Counted from the stretch's first letter, positions 25,867 through 35,726 are shown. The stretch: DNA of 64,000 bases from Paenibacillus sp. JJ-100 (GCF_948329825.1 NZ_CAOJCM010000001.1:930001-994000); one strand, 5' to 3'. The notes: generated by a model from the letters alone, not told the origin. Made by a program: numbers and translations.

Positions 25867-27042
25867 ATGATGAAATGGTCTAGTTCTTTGCGAATGATGT
25901 TATGTGGTGTATTGGCTGCAAGTATAATTGCCGTGGGATATGGAAGTGATCGGGTAGAGGTTGCGGAGGCTGCATCCGATCAATACAAATTTGATTTTGG
26001 TGCAGGATCAGTGGAGAACGGATATATTGGAGTTTCAGCATCAACCGCCTACGCCTCTGCAAAGGGGTACGGTTTCAACACACCGGCTAATATGAGGGAT
26101 GTCTCAGCATCAGGCAGCGGTGTTGGAAGCGATGCTGTGCAGTTTCTGAAATTTGGTACGAAGAGTGATAATACCTTTAATGTTGATCTGCCCAATGGAC
26201 TATACGAAGTCAAAGTTACCCTGGGCAACACGTCTAGAGCGAGCGTAGCCGCAGAAGGGGTATACCAGATTATGAATATGACAGGCAACGGAGCGACTGA
26301 TCAATTCCAGATTCCAGTGACGGACGGACAGCTGAATCTCCTGATTACGGAAGGCAAGGCTGGTACCGCGTTTACGCTGAGTGCTCTTGAAATTCGAAAG
26401 TTGTCCAGCCAGCCTGTTACCAATCGTACAATCTATATTGGTGGAGACTCCACGGTGTGCAATTACTACCCGCTTGATAGCAGTGTCCAAGGAGGCTGGG
26501 GACAGTTGCTTCCTTCATATGTAAATAGTTCCACCTTTCAAGTGCGGAATATGGCAACAGGTGGCCAGATCGCAAGAGGTTTCCGAGATGATGGTCAGAT
26601 GGAGGCTATTCTGAAATATATTAAAGCAGGAGATTACTTTATTTTACAATTGGGAATTAACGATACTAATGCCAAAAACAATACAACGGAGGCAGAGTTC
26701 AAGGAAATCATGCGGGATATGGTACGTCAGGCGAAAAACAAAGGAGCGACGGTGATTCTCTCTACACCGCAAGGCAGAGCAACGGATTTCAATTCGGCTA
26801 ATGTGCATCAAGCGGAAAGTCGCTGGTATAACGCGTCTACACGAGCACTGGCTCAGGAGGAAGGAGTAACCCTCGTAGATCTGAACAAGCTTAGTTCTGC
26901 TTATTTCACTTCCATTGGCCCGGCGGCAACCCTTAATTTGTACATGAATGGCGACAGCCTGCATCCTAACCGGCAAGGGGCTGCACAACTAGCCCGTATT
27001 GTAGCTGCCGATTTGAAACGACAAGGTTTAAACGGCTTCTGA
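25867..27042 (+). CDS. Secreted GDSL esterase, rhamnogalacturonan acetylesterase type
   Basis: A 391-aa exported protein. A signal peptide of about 37 residues (LRMMLCGVLAASIIAVGYG ... AEAAS) is followed by a beta-sandwich domain (about 38-165, YKFDFGAG start) seen in front of pectin-related esterases, then an SGNH hydrolase domain with Ser195 in GGDSTVCN, Asn in LGINDTN and Asp/His in DSLHPNRQG. It should remove acetyl groups from rhamnogalacturonan, like B. subtilis RhgT/YesT. ATG 25867 or 25870 fit the AAGGGGAG site. It may be co-transcribed with the upstream hydrolase, 75 bases away. Confidence 0.9.
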   Translation: MMKWSSSLRMMLCGVLAASIIAVGYGSDRVEVAEAASDQYKFDFGAGSVENGYIGVSASTAYASAKGYGFNTPANMRDVSASGSGVGSDAVQFLKFGTKSDNTFNVDLPNGLYEVKVTLGNTSRASVAAEGVYQIMNMTGNGATDQFQIPVTDGQLNLLITEGKAGTAFTLSALEIRKLSSQPVTNRTIYIGGDSTVCNYYPLDSSVQGGWGQLLPSYVNSSTFQVRNMATGGQIARGFRDDGQMEAILKYIKAGDYFILQLGINDTNAKNNTTEAEFKEIMRDMVRQAKNKGATVILSTPQGRATDFNSANVHQAESRWYNASTRALAQEEGVTLVDLNKLSSAYFTSIGPAATLNLYMNGDSLHPNRQGAAQLARIVAADLKRQGLNGF

Positions 27043-27083
27043 ATGGATTCTTCCAGACAGATTCTATGTAAAAAAGGATGTTA

Positions 27084-27146
27084 AAACACCCCCGAAGTTG
27101 AACCGCGACATGCGGACTTCATCTTCGGGGGTGTTTCCATTTTTTA
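27084..27146. terminator. Terminator between convergent esterase and Mrp genes
   Basis: Fourteen-base arms AAACACCCCCGAAG (27084-27097) and CTTCGGGGGTGTTT (27123-27136), with an inner CCGC/GCGG hairpin and T-rich flanks on both strands. Confidence 0.9.
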
Positions 27147-27163
27147 TTTTTAACTTATATAAC

Positions 27164-27556
27164 CTACTCCATCATGTCCTTCTCTTCGTATTTCATCTTT
27201 TTCCCTTTTAACAACGGCTCCAGTTCGTCTTGCACACTTTGTTCCCAGAGAGGTACATCGGTACGATAGGCAGCCCGGCCATTCAGATGTCCTGCAATAG
27301 GCGCCGTGATGAACACAAACAAAATACCGAGCAACAGGCGAGCACTAATATAGTTGTCAAAATACCAAAAGAAGAAAAATGCACCGCTCAGGACACATAA
27401 CACACCGAGAGTCGTACTTTTCGTCGCCGCATGTGCTCTCAAGTATACGTCGGGTAGACGGAGAAGTCCGAAGGCGCTAAAAGCACTGAACAAAGCCCCG
27501 ATCAGGACGAGTAGCCCAATCACTATTTCGACGGTGCTACTAACGATCTCCATCAT
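27164..27556 (-). CDS. mnhG: Na+/H+ antiporter subunit MnhG/MrpG
   Basis: About 130 aa with three membrane helices; FGLLRLPDVYLRAHAATKST is the hallmark of MrpG. It is a small structural subunit of the Mrp antiporter complex in the plasma membrane. The frame is open to 27592, but ATG 27556 is chosen from family length; it overlaps the end of mnhF by 17 bases. The polar C-terminal tail ends in EEKDMME. Last gene of the operon. Confidence 0.92.
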   Translation of the reverse strand: MMEIVSSTVEIVIGLLVLIGALFSAFSAFGLLRLPDVYLRAHAATKSTTLGVLCVLSGAFFFFWYFDNYISARLLLGILFVFITAPIAGHLNGRAAYRTDVPLWEQSVQDELEPLLKGKKMKYEEKDMME

Positions 27557-27824
27557 TTCTAAACACCGCCCCTCGTTCAATATATCGTGCAAATGCGACC
27601 GTACTTAGAAAAGCCACTATACCAATCAGCAAAATGATATCTAGATAAGCTTGCGTTTTCTGCATCATCGATAGTACAGCCACGATGGCTATAACATTGA
27701 TACCAATCGTGTCGAGTGCAGTAATCCGATCAGCCATGGATGGGCCACTAAGAACGCGGTACAAGCAAGCCATAATGGCCACAGACAGAATAAGCAGGGA
27801 GATAAACAATAGTGAAGATAACAT
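27540..27824 (-). CDS. mnhF: Na+/H+ antiporter subunit MnhF/MrpF
   Basis: 94 aa, three helices. YRVLSGPSMADRITALDTIG is diagnostic for MrpF. The ATG overlaps the mnhE stop by one base (TAATG), with GGAGGTG upstream inside mnhE, so the two are translationally coupled. Confidence 0.94.
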   Translation of the reverse strand: MLSSLLFISLLILSVAIMACLYRVLSGPSMADRITALDTIGINVIAIVAVLSMMQKTQAYLDIILLIGIVAFLSTVAFARYIERGAVFRNDGDR

Positions 27825-28300
27825 TAACGTGTCACCTCCATAATTGCTTTTTCGAATGTATTCCGAATGTCGTTTCTCAATTTTTCTTCATCCTTGATAT
27901 CCAGTGCGTGGATAAAAAGCTTGCGTTTGTTGCCCGAGATTTCAAGTGGAAGTGAACCAGGGGTTAAGGAAATTAACATACACAGCAGGGTAACCTCCCA
28001 ATCCGAGGACAACTGTGTACGATAACTGAATATACCTGGGCGAATATGGAGCTTGGGTCTAATAATCTCTCGAATCATCTCGAGGCTTGCTCGAACGAGC
28101 TCTTTTAAAAAGAGCAGGATTAGCTTGACTATAGCCCACACCCGAACAATGTATAAGCGCTGCGGGAAAAAACGCCGCATGGCTCCAATTAAGAGAAGAC
28201 CAAGTATATATCCAGTAAGAAAAGCAATACCGTTCCATGTAGTGTTCAGAAACATCCAGACAAAGGCAATGATTAGATTGAGTACAATCTGAAAGGCCAT
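27824..28300 (-). CDS. mnhE: Na+/H+ antiporter subunit MnhE/MrpE
   Basis: 158 aa with two to three N-terminal helices and a soluble C-terminal domain; SLTPGSLPLEIS is the family signature (LTPGT-type). Two ATGs lie after the mnhD stop. The second, 28300 (MAFQIVLNL), is preferred because AAGGAG is nine bases upstream and because MrpE of B. subtilis begins MAFQI with the same length. Confidence 0.93.
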   Translation of the reverse strand: MAFQIVLNLIIAFVWMFLNTTWNGIAFLTGYILGLLLIGAMRRFFPQRLYIVRVWAIVKLILLFLKELVRASLEMIREIIRPKLHIRPGIFSYRTQLSSDWEVTLLCMLISLTPGSLPLEISGNKRKLFIHALDIKDEEKLRNDIRNTFEKAIMEVTR

Positions 28301-28306
28301 AGACAT

Positions 28307-29785
28307 CTACTCCTTCAATACGGCATCTATATAAATATTGGGATGCAGCAGAATATCGCCTGCTCGGGAAGTAAGCTGGAACATACCTTCAGCGCCCAAG
28401 CCAATTACGATGATAAATACTAACAGAATTCCTGCAGGGACCAGCAGACCATTCACCGCGTAAGGACGTCTAGCCATGCCTGCAGGGGCCTCACCCCAGA
28501 ACGCCTGAATGAAGATGCGCAATACCGAATACAACATGAGTAGACTGGATAGCACGGCTACCCCGGTCAGACCATATAATCCGGCCTCAAAGCCCCCTTC
28601 AAAAAGCATTAGTTTTCCTGGAAATCCACTGAATGGAGGCAGACCAGCAAGTGCAAGTGCGCTGATGAAGAACATCCAACCAAGTACCGGATATCGTTGA
28701 ATCAGTCCGCCCATATTATCGAGTCGGGATGTACCGGCTACGGCGATTAATGCACCACCGAGCAGGAACAGCAGTGTTTTGATCAGCATGTCATGTAACA
28801 TATAGAACAGTAATCCTTCTAGGGCAGTACGGCTTGCAGCAGCCATCCCGAAGGCAACAAACCCAACGCCTGCAACTACGTTATAGACCAGAATTTTATT
28901 CACATCACGATAGGAGATGGCTCCAATCACTCCTAGAATCATCGTCGCACCAGCCATCCATCCAATTAAGGAATTGAAGAAGTCAGGGTCATGATAGAAG
29001 ATCAAAGTGAATGTTCGCACAATCGCATACAGGCCAACCTTCGTTAGCAAACCTGCGAACAGCGCTGTAACGACAGCAGGCGGAGCCGCATAAGAGCCGG
29101 ATAACCAGAAAAATAGAAACAAGCCGGCTTTGATACTGAATACGATCAGGAAAAGAACCCCAATCAATGTGATAACTCCACTTTGTCCCACTTCAGCAAT
29201 TCGTACAGACAAGTCAGCCATATTCAACGTACCTGTAACGGAATATAAAAAACCGATGGAAGCTACGAATAAAGCGGAAGACACAATGTTAATCAATACA
29301 TATTTGATGGTCTCACGTAACTGTCTTTCTGTACCACCAAGCACGATGAGGGCGTAAGAAGAGATCAGCATCAATTCAAAACTGACGAACAGATTAAACA
29401 AATCACCTGTTAGAAATGATGCGTTCACGCCGGCAATCAGAAAATGAAAGAAGGGATAAAAGTGATGCTGCTCCCTTTCTTTATTGATGCTTCGAAAAGC
29501 GTAAAACAGACATGTCAGCGCTATAATGGAGGCAGTCACCACAAGCAGTGCAGCTACCATGTCGGCAACAAGAACAATTCCGTAAGGAGCTGACCAACCA
29601 CCCATATTCAAGGTCAAAACGCCAGATTGTGCGACACGTGTAATAAGAATCGTAGAGGCGGTCGCTGTTGCCAAAAGGCCAATGACACTCATTAAACGCT
29701 GTATATTTATACTACGGAAGAACAAGATGGTGACCACACCGGTTATCAACGGGAGCAAGATCGGCAGAACAACAAGGTTATTCAT
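28307..29785 (-). CDS. mnhD: Na+/H+ antiporter subunit MnhD/MrpD
   Basis: 492 aa, about 14 helices, homologous to the NuoL/M/N proton-pumping subunits of complex I. LLISSYALIVLGG, GLLTKVGLYAIVRT (the functional lysine helix) and LGGALIAVAGT are conserved. It is one of the two likely ion-translocating subunits. Its start overlaps the end of mnhC by eight bases, with GAGGAGG upstream. Confidence 0.95.
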   Translation of the reverse strand: MNNLVVLPILLPLITGVVTILFFRSINIQRLMSVIGLLATATASTILITRVAQSGVLTLNMGGWSAPYGIVLVADMVAALLVVTASIIALTCLFYAFRSINKEREQHHFYPFFHFLIAGVNASFLTGDLFNLFVSFELMLISSYALIVLGGTERQLRETIKYVLINIVSSALFVASIGFLYSVTGTLNMADLSVRIAEVGQSGVITLIGVLFLIVFSIKAGLFLFFWLSGSYAAPPAVVTALFAGLLTKVGLYAIVRTFTLIFYHDPDFFNSLIGWMAGATMILGVIGAISYRDVNKILVYNVVAGVGFVAFGMAAASRTALEGLLFYMLHDMLIKTLLFLLGGALIAVAGTSRLDNMGGLIQRYPVLGWMFFISALALAGLPPFSGFPGKLMLFEGGFEAGLYGLTGVAVLSSLLMLYSVLRIFIQAFWGEAPAGMARRPYAVNGLLVPAGILLVFIIVIGLGAEGMFQLTSRAGDILLHPNIYIDAVLKE

Positions 29786-30116
29786 ATGGGCGCCTCCTCA
29801 CTTCTTCCAAATCGGCGGTTTTCAGCTTGAGATAAGAACGATAAGAAAGAACGCAGAAGAACGCAGTCAGTCCAAAATTGATGACGATGGACGTCAGAAT
29901 TAAGGCTTGAGGGAGCGGATCAACGTAGCTTTCAGCCATTTCTCCAAGAAGCGGAGGCGCCCCAGTTTTGAGCCGGGACATTGTAATTAACAGCAAATGT
30001 ACCCCATGTGTCAAAATAGACATGCCGAGTACGATACGGAGCATGCTCCGTGACAAGATTAAAAAGACGGCAACCGCAAAAAAAACGCCTACGGCTACAC
30101 ACATCAATATTTCCAT
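29778..30116 (-). CDS. mnhC: Na+/H+ antiporter subunit MnhC/MrpC
   Basis: 112 aa, three helices, a NuoK homologue: LGMSILTHGVHLLLITM and DPLPQALILTSIVINFGLTA. GGGGAGG inside the end of mnhA serves as ribosome binding site. It sits one base after the mnhA stop. Confidence 0.95.
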   Translation of the reverse strand: MEILMCVAVGVFFAVAVFLILSRSMLRIVLGMSILTHGVHLLLITMSRLKTGAPPLLGEMAESYVDPLPQALILTSIVINFGLTAFFCVLSYRSYLKLKTADLEEVRRRPYE

Positions 30117-30117
30117 A

Positions 30118-33072
30118 TCATCGATCCTCCCCGATCTGTAGAATGATAGTCATGGTGACGCCTAGCACTGCGAGGAATACGCCAAGATCAAACAACATGG
30201 CTGTAGCAAGCTCCGTTTCACCCAGCAGAGGAAGCTCGAAGTATCCAAACGTTTGGGTGAGGAATGGAACACCGAACAGAAATGAACCTGCACCGGTGAG
30301 CAAGGCAATACCTAAACCGATAGCTGTCATGCTTCGGAAGTCGATGGGGAGAGCTTTGCGTATTGTATCTGTGCTGAACGCCAGTGCGAGTAGTACCAGG
30401 GCTGCTGCTGTCACGAGACCCCCGATAAACCCACCACCAGGATTATGATGCCCTGCAAAGAACAGGTGCATTGCGAAAGTCAAAATGATAAACACAACAA
30501 CTTTTGTCGTCGTTTTCAACAAAACGTCATTACTTTGTAACGGCACCGTATCCCAAGATAAACTGCTGCGTTCGGAGTTTCCGTATTTCTTCGTATTGTC
30601 TTCATCATCATCCAACTCGGGTTCTTCATCTGTTTTCTCTTCTTTGCGAAATTTCAGTCTCGCTCCGAGATCCTTCGCTTCGAGATTCAGATTAATCATG
30701 GAGTAGATGGATAGAGATGCTACGCCAAGGACCATGATTTCCAGTAATGTATCATAGCCACGGAAATCAACAAGCAATACATTCACGACATTTTTACCAC
30801 CTGCTGAATTGTATGCTTCCTGTAGAAAGTAACCAGAGATGCTATCCAGAGATACTGTTCCACTTGCAGCAAGAGCAACGAATGTCATGACGACACCCAC
30901 AGAGATCGCCACAATCAAATTCACTGTGAGATAACGTCGACTTGACTTACCACGTTGTAGCTCGGGAAGATGATAGAAGCAGAGCAGGAATAGCGCAACG
31001 GATACCGTCTCTACAATCATCTGTGTTAGCGCCAGGTCAGGCGCCCGGAACAGTACGAACAACAAGGTAACGAGGAAACCAACAGCTCCGGTCATGATAA
31101 CAGCGGACAAGCGGTTTTTGGCAAATGGAATGGACACCGCAGCTGCAATCAAAGTGACCAGCAACACGACCTCATAGAGAGAGAATGGTGCGTTTTCTTG
31201 TACATTCCAGTTAATATGCTCACCAGTACGGAAGAAAGCGTAAACCAATAAAGCAACCGTGAACGAGAGAATATAAACCAGATAATTACGGACCGAGCCA
31301 TTCATGTATGCTTCTGTCCATTTACGTGCATAGTGCTGCAAGTTGTCCAGTACAACATGATAGATGTTGTTAATCGTTAAACCTTGTGGATAATGCTCAT
31401 AAATATTCCTCCATCGTGGCAGTAACTTGTAGAGTATGACACCGAGTGCAACTACACCGATTGTCATAAACAGTTCAGGAGTCCAGCCATGCCATAAGGA
31501 GAAATGTACATCGAAGCGTTCGTTCCCATTCAACAGGGAGGGAAGAACAGCAGCCATTGCCGGTTCAATTAGTGAGCCAGACAGGAGGTCTGGAAAGAGT
31601 CCAAAACCGATAACCAGCACACCCAAAATGATCGGTGGAATAAGCAACCCGGCAGGCGCTTCATGTAATTTCTCGGCAGGTAGCTCACTTCGGCTACGAC
31701 CGAGGAATGTTTTGAACACGAATATTAGAGCATAAATCAATGTGAACACACTGGCTAGCCAAGCAACAATAGGCAACAGGATGCTCCAGGAACCCATTCC
31801 AAAGATACGGAGATCAGTGATCTGTACCATCGCTTGGAAAAACAATTCCTTACTGAGGAATCCGTTAAAAGGCGGGATACCTGCCATAGCGAGTGAACCA
31901 ATGAGAGCGAGACTGAATGTGATCGGCATGAATGTTGCCAATCCGCCAAGCTTTCGAATATCACGTGTGCCTGTCTCATGATCAACAATGCCGGCTACCA
32001 TAAACAGTGCGGCTTTGAAGGTCCCGTGATTAAACAGATGGAGCAGTGCAGCCGTAATTGCTACGGTGTACATTGCAGAGGATTCGCCATATCCGAAATA
32101 TAAAGCAGCAGATCCAATTCCTAAGAGGGACATAATCAGACCCAGTTGTGAGATAGTCGAATAGGCGAGAATTGCTTTGAGATCGTTTTTCTTAACAGCC
32201 AGAAACGATCCATAACATAACGTGAGTAATCCTACACCAGTCACGAGCCAGAACCAAAGTCCCTGTCCACCGAAAATCGGTGTGAAACGGGCAACAACGT
32301 AAATACCGGCTTTAACCATCGTGGCTGAGTGCAAATAGGCACTGACAGGTGTTGGGGCTTCCATGGCATCCGGTAACCAGATGTGAAATGGGAATTGCGC
32401 GGATTTCGTAAACGCTCCAATCAGAATGAGAACAAGAGCGGGCAGGAATAGCGAACTCTCCTGAATCTGACTCAACTCAGTAATAGTGGCACGAATACTG
32501 AATGTACCTGTCATTAGATACATTAACATGAATCCGGCAAGCATGGCGAAACCGCCAAAGACCGTAATCAGGAACGATTTCTGTGCACCAGATGTGGAAG
32601 CTTTGCGCTTGTAATGAAACGCAATTAACAGAAAGGACGTAATGCTAGTAAGTTCCCAGAATGCATACAGTACAATCATGTTGTCTGACAATACAACGCC
32701 AAGCATGGCTCCCATGAACATTAACAAATAGAGATAGAAGCGGTTCAACGCTTCAGTCTTACTCATATAGAAAATGGAGTAAAAGACGACAAGTACGCCA
32801 ATGCCGCTAATAAGAAGCGTTAATAGTAAACTTAGTCCGTCCAAATAAAGATTAAATCCGATGTCCAGAGACGGAATCCAAGGAATCTGTCCGGATACCG
32901 GATTACGTTGGGACACCGCAGAAATCAGGCTTGCAAAATAGACGAACAATGACGCTGGAACAAGTAGTACCAGCCATCCTAGGTGAATTTTACTGAATAG
33001 TCTGTGCATCAGGGCAAGAAGGATCCCTGCTGCGAAAGGCAAAATTACAGCAATGTGAAGCAGGCTCAACAT
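30118..33072 (-). CDS. mnhA: Na+/H+ antiporter subunit A fused to subunit B (MnhAB)
   Basis: About 984 aa. Residues 1 to roughly 795 match MrpA: MLSLLHIAVILPF, GAFTKSAQFPFHIWLPDAME and ATMVKAGIYV, with the NuoL-like pump and the MrpA C-terminal extension (FRAPDLALTQMIVE). An acidic linker (EEKTDEEPELDDDEDN) follows, then a full MrpB domain (LFFAGHHNPGGGFIGGL ... TQTFGYFELPLLGETELATA). B. subtilis encodes A and B separately; here the linker contains no Met and the frame is unbroken. ATG 33072 is preferred to 33117 since GGGGGTG precedes it and B. subtilis MrpA begins at that point. First gene of a six-gene operon conferring Na+ and alkali resistance. Confidence 0.93.
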   Translation of the reverse strand: MLSLLHIAVILPFAAGILLALMHRLFSKIHLGWLVLLVPASLFVYFASLISAVSQRNPVSGQIPWIPSLDIGFNLYLDGLSLLLTLLISGIGVLVVFYSIFYMSKTEALNRFYLYLLMFMGAMLGVVLSDNMIVLYAFWELTSITSFLLIAFHYKRKASTSGAQKSFLITVFGGFAMLAGFMLMYLMTGTFSIRATITELSQIQESSLFLPALVLILIGAFTKSAQFPFHIWLPDAMEAPTPVSAYLHSATMVKAGIYVVARFTPIFGGQGLWFWLVTGVGLLTLCYGSFLAVKKNDLKAILAYSTISQLGLIMSLLGIGSAALYFGYGESSAMYTVAITAALLHLFNHGTFKAALFMVAGIVDHETGTRDIRKLGGLATFMPITFSLALIGSLAMAGIPPFNGFLSKELFFQAMVQITDLRIFGMGSWSILLPIVAWLASVFTLIYALIFVFKTFLGRSRSELPAEKLHEAPAGLLIPPIILGVLVIGFGLFPDLLSGSLIEPAMAAVLPSLLNGNERFDVHFSLWHGWTPELFMTIGVVALGVILYKLLPRWRNIYEHYPQGLTINNIYHVVLDNLQHYARKWTEAYMNGSVRNYLVYILSFTVALLVYAFFRTGEHINWNVQENAPFSLYEVVLLVTLIAAAVSIPFAKNRLSAVIMTGAVGFLVTLLFVLFRAPDLALTQMIVETVSVALFLLCFYHLPELQRGKSSRRYLTVNLIVAISVGVVMTFVALAASGTVSLDSISGYFLQEAYNSAGGKNVVNVLLVDFRGYDTLLEIMVLGVASLSIYSMINLNLEAKDLGARLKFRKEEKTDEEPELDDDEDNTKKYGNSERSSLSWDTVPLQSNDVLLKTTTKVVVFIILTFAMHLFFAGHHNPGGGFIGGLVTAAALVLLALAFSTDTIRKALPIDFRSMTAIGLGIALLTGAGSFLFGVPFLTQTFGYFELPLLGETELATAMLFDLGVFLAVLGVTMTIILQIGEDR

Positions 33073-33376
33073 AACACCCCCAATATTTGTTTTTCTAGTC
33101 TTTTCTTTATGTGACATACAGGCGGCGCGATCATCTCAAGAATATGCTTACTCTCTCTCTATTCTTAACCCAAGTTTATATATGCAGAATCGTAACAATT
33201 CTTTGAATAGAAGAAACTCGGTGTTATGTTCGATCCATTTTGTATAGGCACATATAAACTATATACGGATGAAACCCGATATAGATTCAAAAATAATGAA
33301 TAAATATTAATATCCTTTTATTTACAATAGGATTATTAATATTTACAACCGAAATTTCGATTCGCAGGAGGCGACC

Positions 33377-35020
33377 ATGTCATTTAAAATAAGGACGGTG
33401 CTTACCGTCATCTTTGCTCTAATATCTTTACTAGTAATATTGACAATTGGAGCTATTTTCAGCCAAAAATCATCTAAAGTTGTAGAAAGTGAGATTGGTC
33501 AATCCCTGGAATCCACAGCTGTGCAGGCAGCAGACAAGTTGGATTGGTTCATGTACTCTCGTTCGGGAGAAATGAACCTTTTGGGAAGTATGGCCTCAAT
33601 GGATGATAACTATAACCCTGCTCATATCCAAATATTGCTGGATCAATTGCAAAATAGCTTTCCCTCATTTTCCTGGGTAGGATTCATGGATCCGGAAGGG
33701 AAAGTATTAGCGGCAACAGACGGAATTCTTTTGGGAAACGATTTATCGGAACGACCTGTATTTCAAGAGGGGATCAAGGGTAAGTTTATTGGAGATGTAC
33801 ATAACGCAGTCCTACTTGCCAAATTACTGCCGAATCCTTCTGGAGAGCCATTACAATTTGTAGATATCAGCTTCCCGCTCAAAGATAGCCTGGGTCAGAC
33901 TCGAGGTGTACTAGCTGCACACCTTAGCTGGGCATGGGCGAAAGAAGTGGAGGATTCTGTACTTGGCCCGTTGAAGCAGGAGGAGAAAGATCTTGAATTT
34001 TTTATCGTCAGTCAAAAAGAACACACCGTCTTGCTCGGTCCCAAAGAATGGCTGGGCAAGCAACTCCCACTAGAAGGGATTACCAAAGATGGAGGCCATA
34101 GGAGTAGCGGTTGGTCCAGTGAAAGATGGCCAGATGGCAAGGATTACGTTACGGGTCTTGCTTATAGTCAGGGCTATGAAGATTATCCCGGGCTTGGATG
34201 GAAGGTCGTTATCCGACAAGTCAAATCAACGGCTTTTGCATCTGTAGTTGATTTAATGTGGTTTAACATCTATGCTGGCCTTGCTGTTACACTACTTTTT
34301 GCCTTGATTGGCTGGCTTCTATCCAGAATGATCACGTCACCTTTAGTTCGGTTAACCAGAGTTGCGGACCGTCTCGGCGCGGGTGAGAATGTCAACATCC
34401 CTGAGAACAAAGGGGTTAAAGAGATTGAAGCATTGTCACGGTCACTTCGTAATATGGTATCTTCCATAACGGATAAAGATTCTGAACTGGTTGTGATGCA
34501 GAATCTGGCACACTATGACCAACTGACCGGATTAAGGAATCGTACAGCGCTTGAGATCTACCTTGAGGAAACATTGCAAATGGAAAGCGAGGACCATACG
34601 CTAACCTTCCTTTATCTGGATTTGGACGGCTTCAAAAGTGTGAATGATACGCTAGGACACCAGACCGGGGATGTATTACTCCAAAAGGTTGCTCAACGTC
34701 TTAATGTGCTTAGCCATGAGAAAGGTATAACGGTACGACTAGGAGGAGACGAGTTTCTAATTGTTCTTCGCTCTGTTGGAGATCAGCCGCGGCTAGAAGC
34801 GACCCAGTACGCGAATGACATTATTCAAAGTATAAATAAACCGTTTATTATTGATTACGAGCGGGTTCATATTGGATGCAGTATTGGCGGGGCTGAATAT
34901 CCAACAAACAGCGACAATCCAAGTGATATCATACGAATGGCAGATGAGGCATTATATCGTTCCAAACGTGCTGGCAAAAATAGAGTAACCTTTTATTCCG
35001 ATTTAGATGAGGCACTTTAG
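33377..35020 (+). CDS. Membrane diguanylate cyclase with extracellular Cache-type sensor
   Basis: 547 aa. One helix near the N-terminus (VLTVIFALISLLVILTIGAI), an outside sensor domain of dCache type (about 35-285, with VGFMDPEGKVLAATDG and VDISFPLKDSLGQTRGVLA), a second helix (about 292-315), a HAMP segment (SRMITSPLVRLTRVADRLG) and a GGDEF domain with intact GGDEF at residues 456-460. It should make cyclic di-GMP in response to an external ligand. No RxxD inhibitory site is visible five residues before GGDEF. GGAGG precedes ATG 33377. It is divergent from the Mrp operon. Confidence 0.93.
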   Translation: MSFKIRTVLTVIFALISLLVILTIGAIFSQKSSKVVESEIGQSLESTAVQAADKLDWFMYSRSGEMNLLGSMASMDDNYNPAHIQILLDQLQNSFPSFSWVGFMDPEGKVLAATDGILLGNDLSERPVFQEGIKGKFIGDVHNAVLLAKLLPNPSGEPLQFVDISFPLKDSLGQTRGVLAAHLSWAWAKEVEDSVLGPLKQEEKDLEFFIVSQKEHTVLLGPKEWLGKQLPLEGITKDGGHRSSGWSSERWPDGKDYVTGLAYSQGYEDYPGLGWKVVIRQVKSTAFASVVDLMWFNIYAGLAVTLLFALIGWLLSRMITSPLVRLTRVADRLGAGENVNIPENKGVKEIEALSRSLRNMVSSITDKDSELVVMQNLAHYDQLTGLRNRTALEIYLEETLQMESEDHTLTFLYLDLDGFKSVNDTLGHQTGDVLLQKVAQRLNVLSHEKGITVRLGGDEFLIVLRSVGDQPRLEATQYANDIIQSINKPFIIDYERVHIGCSIGGAEYPTNSDNPSDIIRMADEALYRSKRAGKNRVTFYSDLDEAL

Positions 35021-35097
35021 CATATAATAGTTCCATGATTAATGCGTGATGATATTCAATTTCGGTAGAGTATATGACTTAAGGGAGGAGGGGGAGA

Positions 35098-35628
35098 ATG
35101 TCTGGAAAATACACTAATGTACCCTTTGGCTATGAACCTCCTGTGCCTAGTCGCAAGGGAACATTGATCTTCTATGACTCGTTTGAACATGTGACGGACG
35201 AACAGCTTGAACGTGCAGCTTCGATGATGGATGCAAGAGGCTTTAAACAGCTGGTGCTTTACCCTCTACATGAGAGCACAGTGAGGCGAATGAGCCGAGA
35301 TGCAGTGCAGTCTTATTACAAGAGGGAAGATCGCCTTCATGCATGGCGGCGTGATCATGCCTCATCAACCGTACGAGTAGAGGGTTTGGAAGGGAAAAGG
35401 AAAAAATATACCCCGATCGATACAGCGCTGCGACATATTCAAGCTGAATACCCGGCGCCTCTTTTTCTTTATATGACCTCTGAGATGGCTAATCTATTTG
35501 CCTCTTTTGACTCTTTTACGGATTGGATTAAGGAGCTACGGCTCATCATTGATGGTCATTCCGTAGATATGCATCCTAGATTGGAGCAATTTCAACACCG
35601 CTGGGAAATGGCAGAGAACGGAGTGTGA
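35098..35628 (+). CDS. Conserved-looking protein of unknown function
   Basis: 176 aa, soluble, no signal or membrane helix. It has a proline-rich start (VPFGYEPPVPSRKGT), an alternating alpha/beta core (TLIFYDSFEHVTDEQLERAA, then GFKQLVLYPLHESTVRRMSR), a basic patch (KREDRLHAWRRDH, EGLEGKRKKY) and an acidic/aromatic C-terminal helix. I do not recognise the family. A very strong ribosome binding site (GGGAGGAGGGGGAG) precedes ATG 35098, and codon use matches neighbours, so it is a real gene. It lies between two diguanylate cyclases, 77 bases after the first. Confidence 0.75.
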   Translation: MSGKYTNVPFGYEPPVPSRKGTLIFYDSFEHVTDEQLERAASMMDARGFKQLVLYPLHESTVRRMSRDAVQSYYKREDRLHAWRRDHASSTVRVEGLEGKRKKYTPIDTALRHIQAEYPAPLFLYMTSEMANLFASFDSFTDWIKELRLIIDGHSVDMHPRLEQFQHRWEMAENGV

Positions 35629-35659
35629 GATGTAACCAAAGTTACATCGTCATGAAAGT

Positions 35660-35708
35660 AAAAAAGTTGTGTAGTACTCCGAATGATCGGTGTACACACA
35701 ACTTTTTT
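35660..35708. terminator. Bidirectional terminator
   Basis: AAAAAAGTTGTGTAGTAC pairs with GTACACACAACTTTTTT between convergent genes; poly-A on the left arm and poly-T on the right let it serve both strands. Confidence 0.9.
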
Positions 35709-35726
35709 GTATTACCTGCGCCTGAT

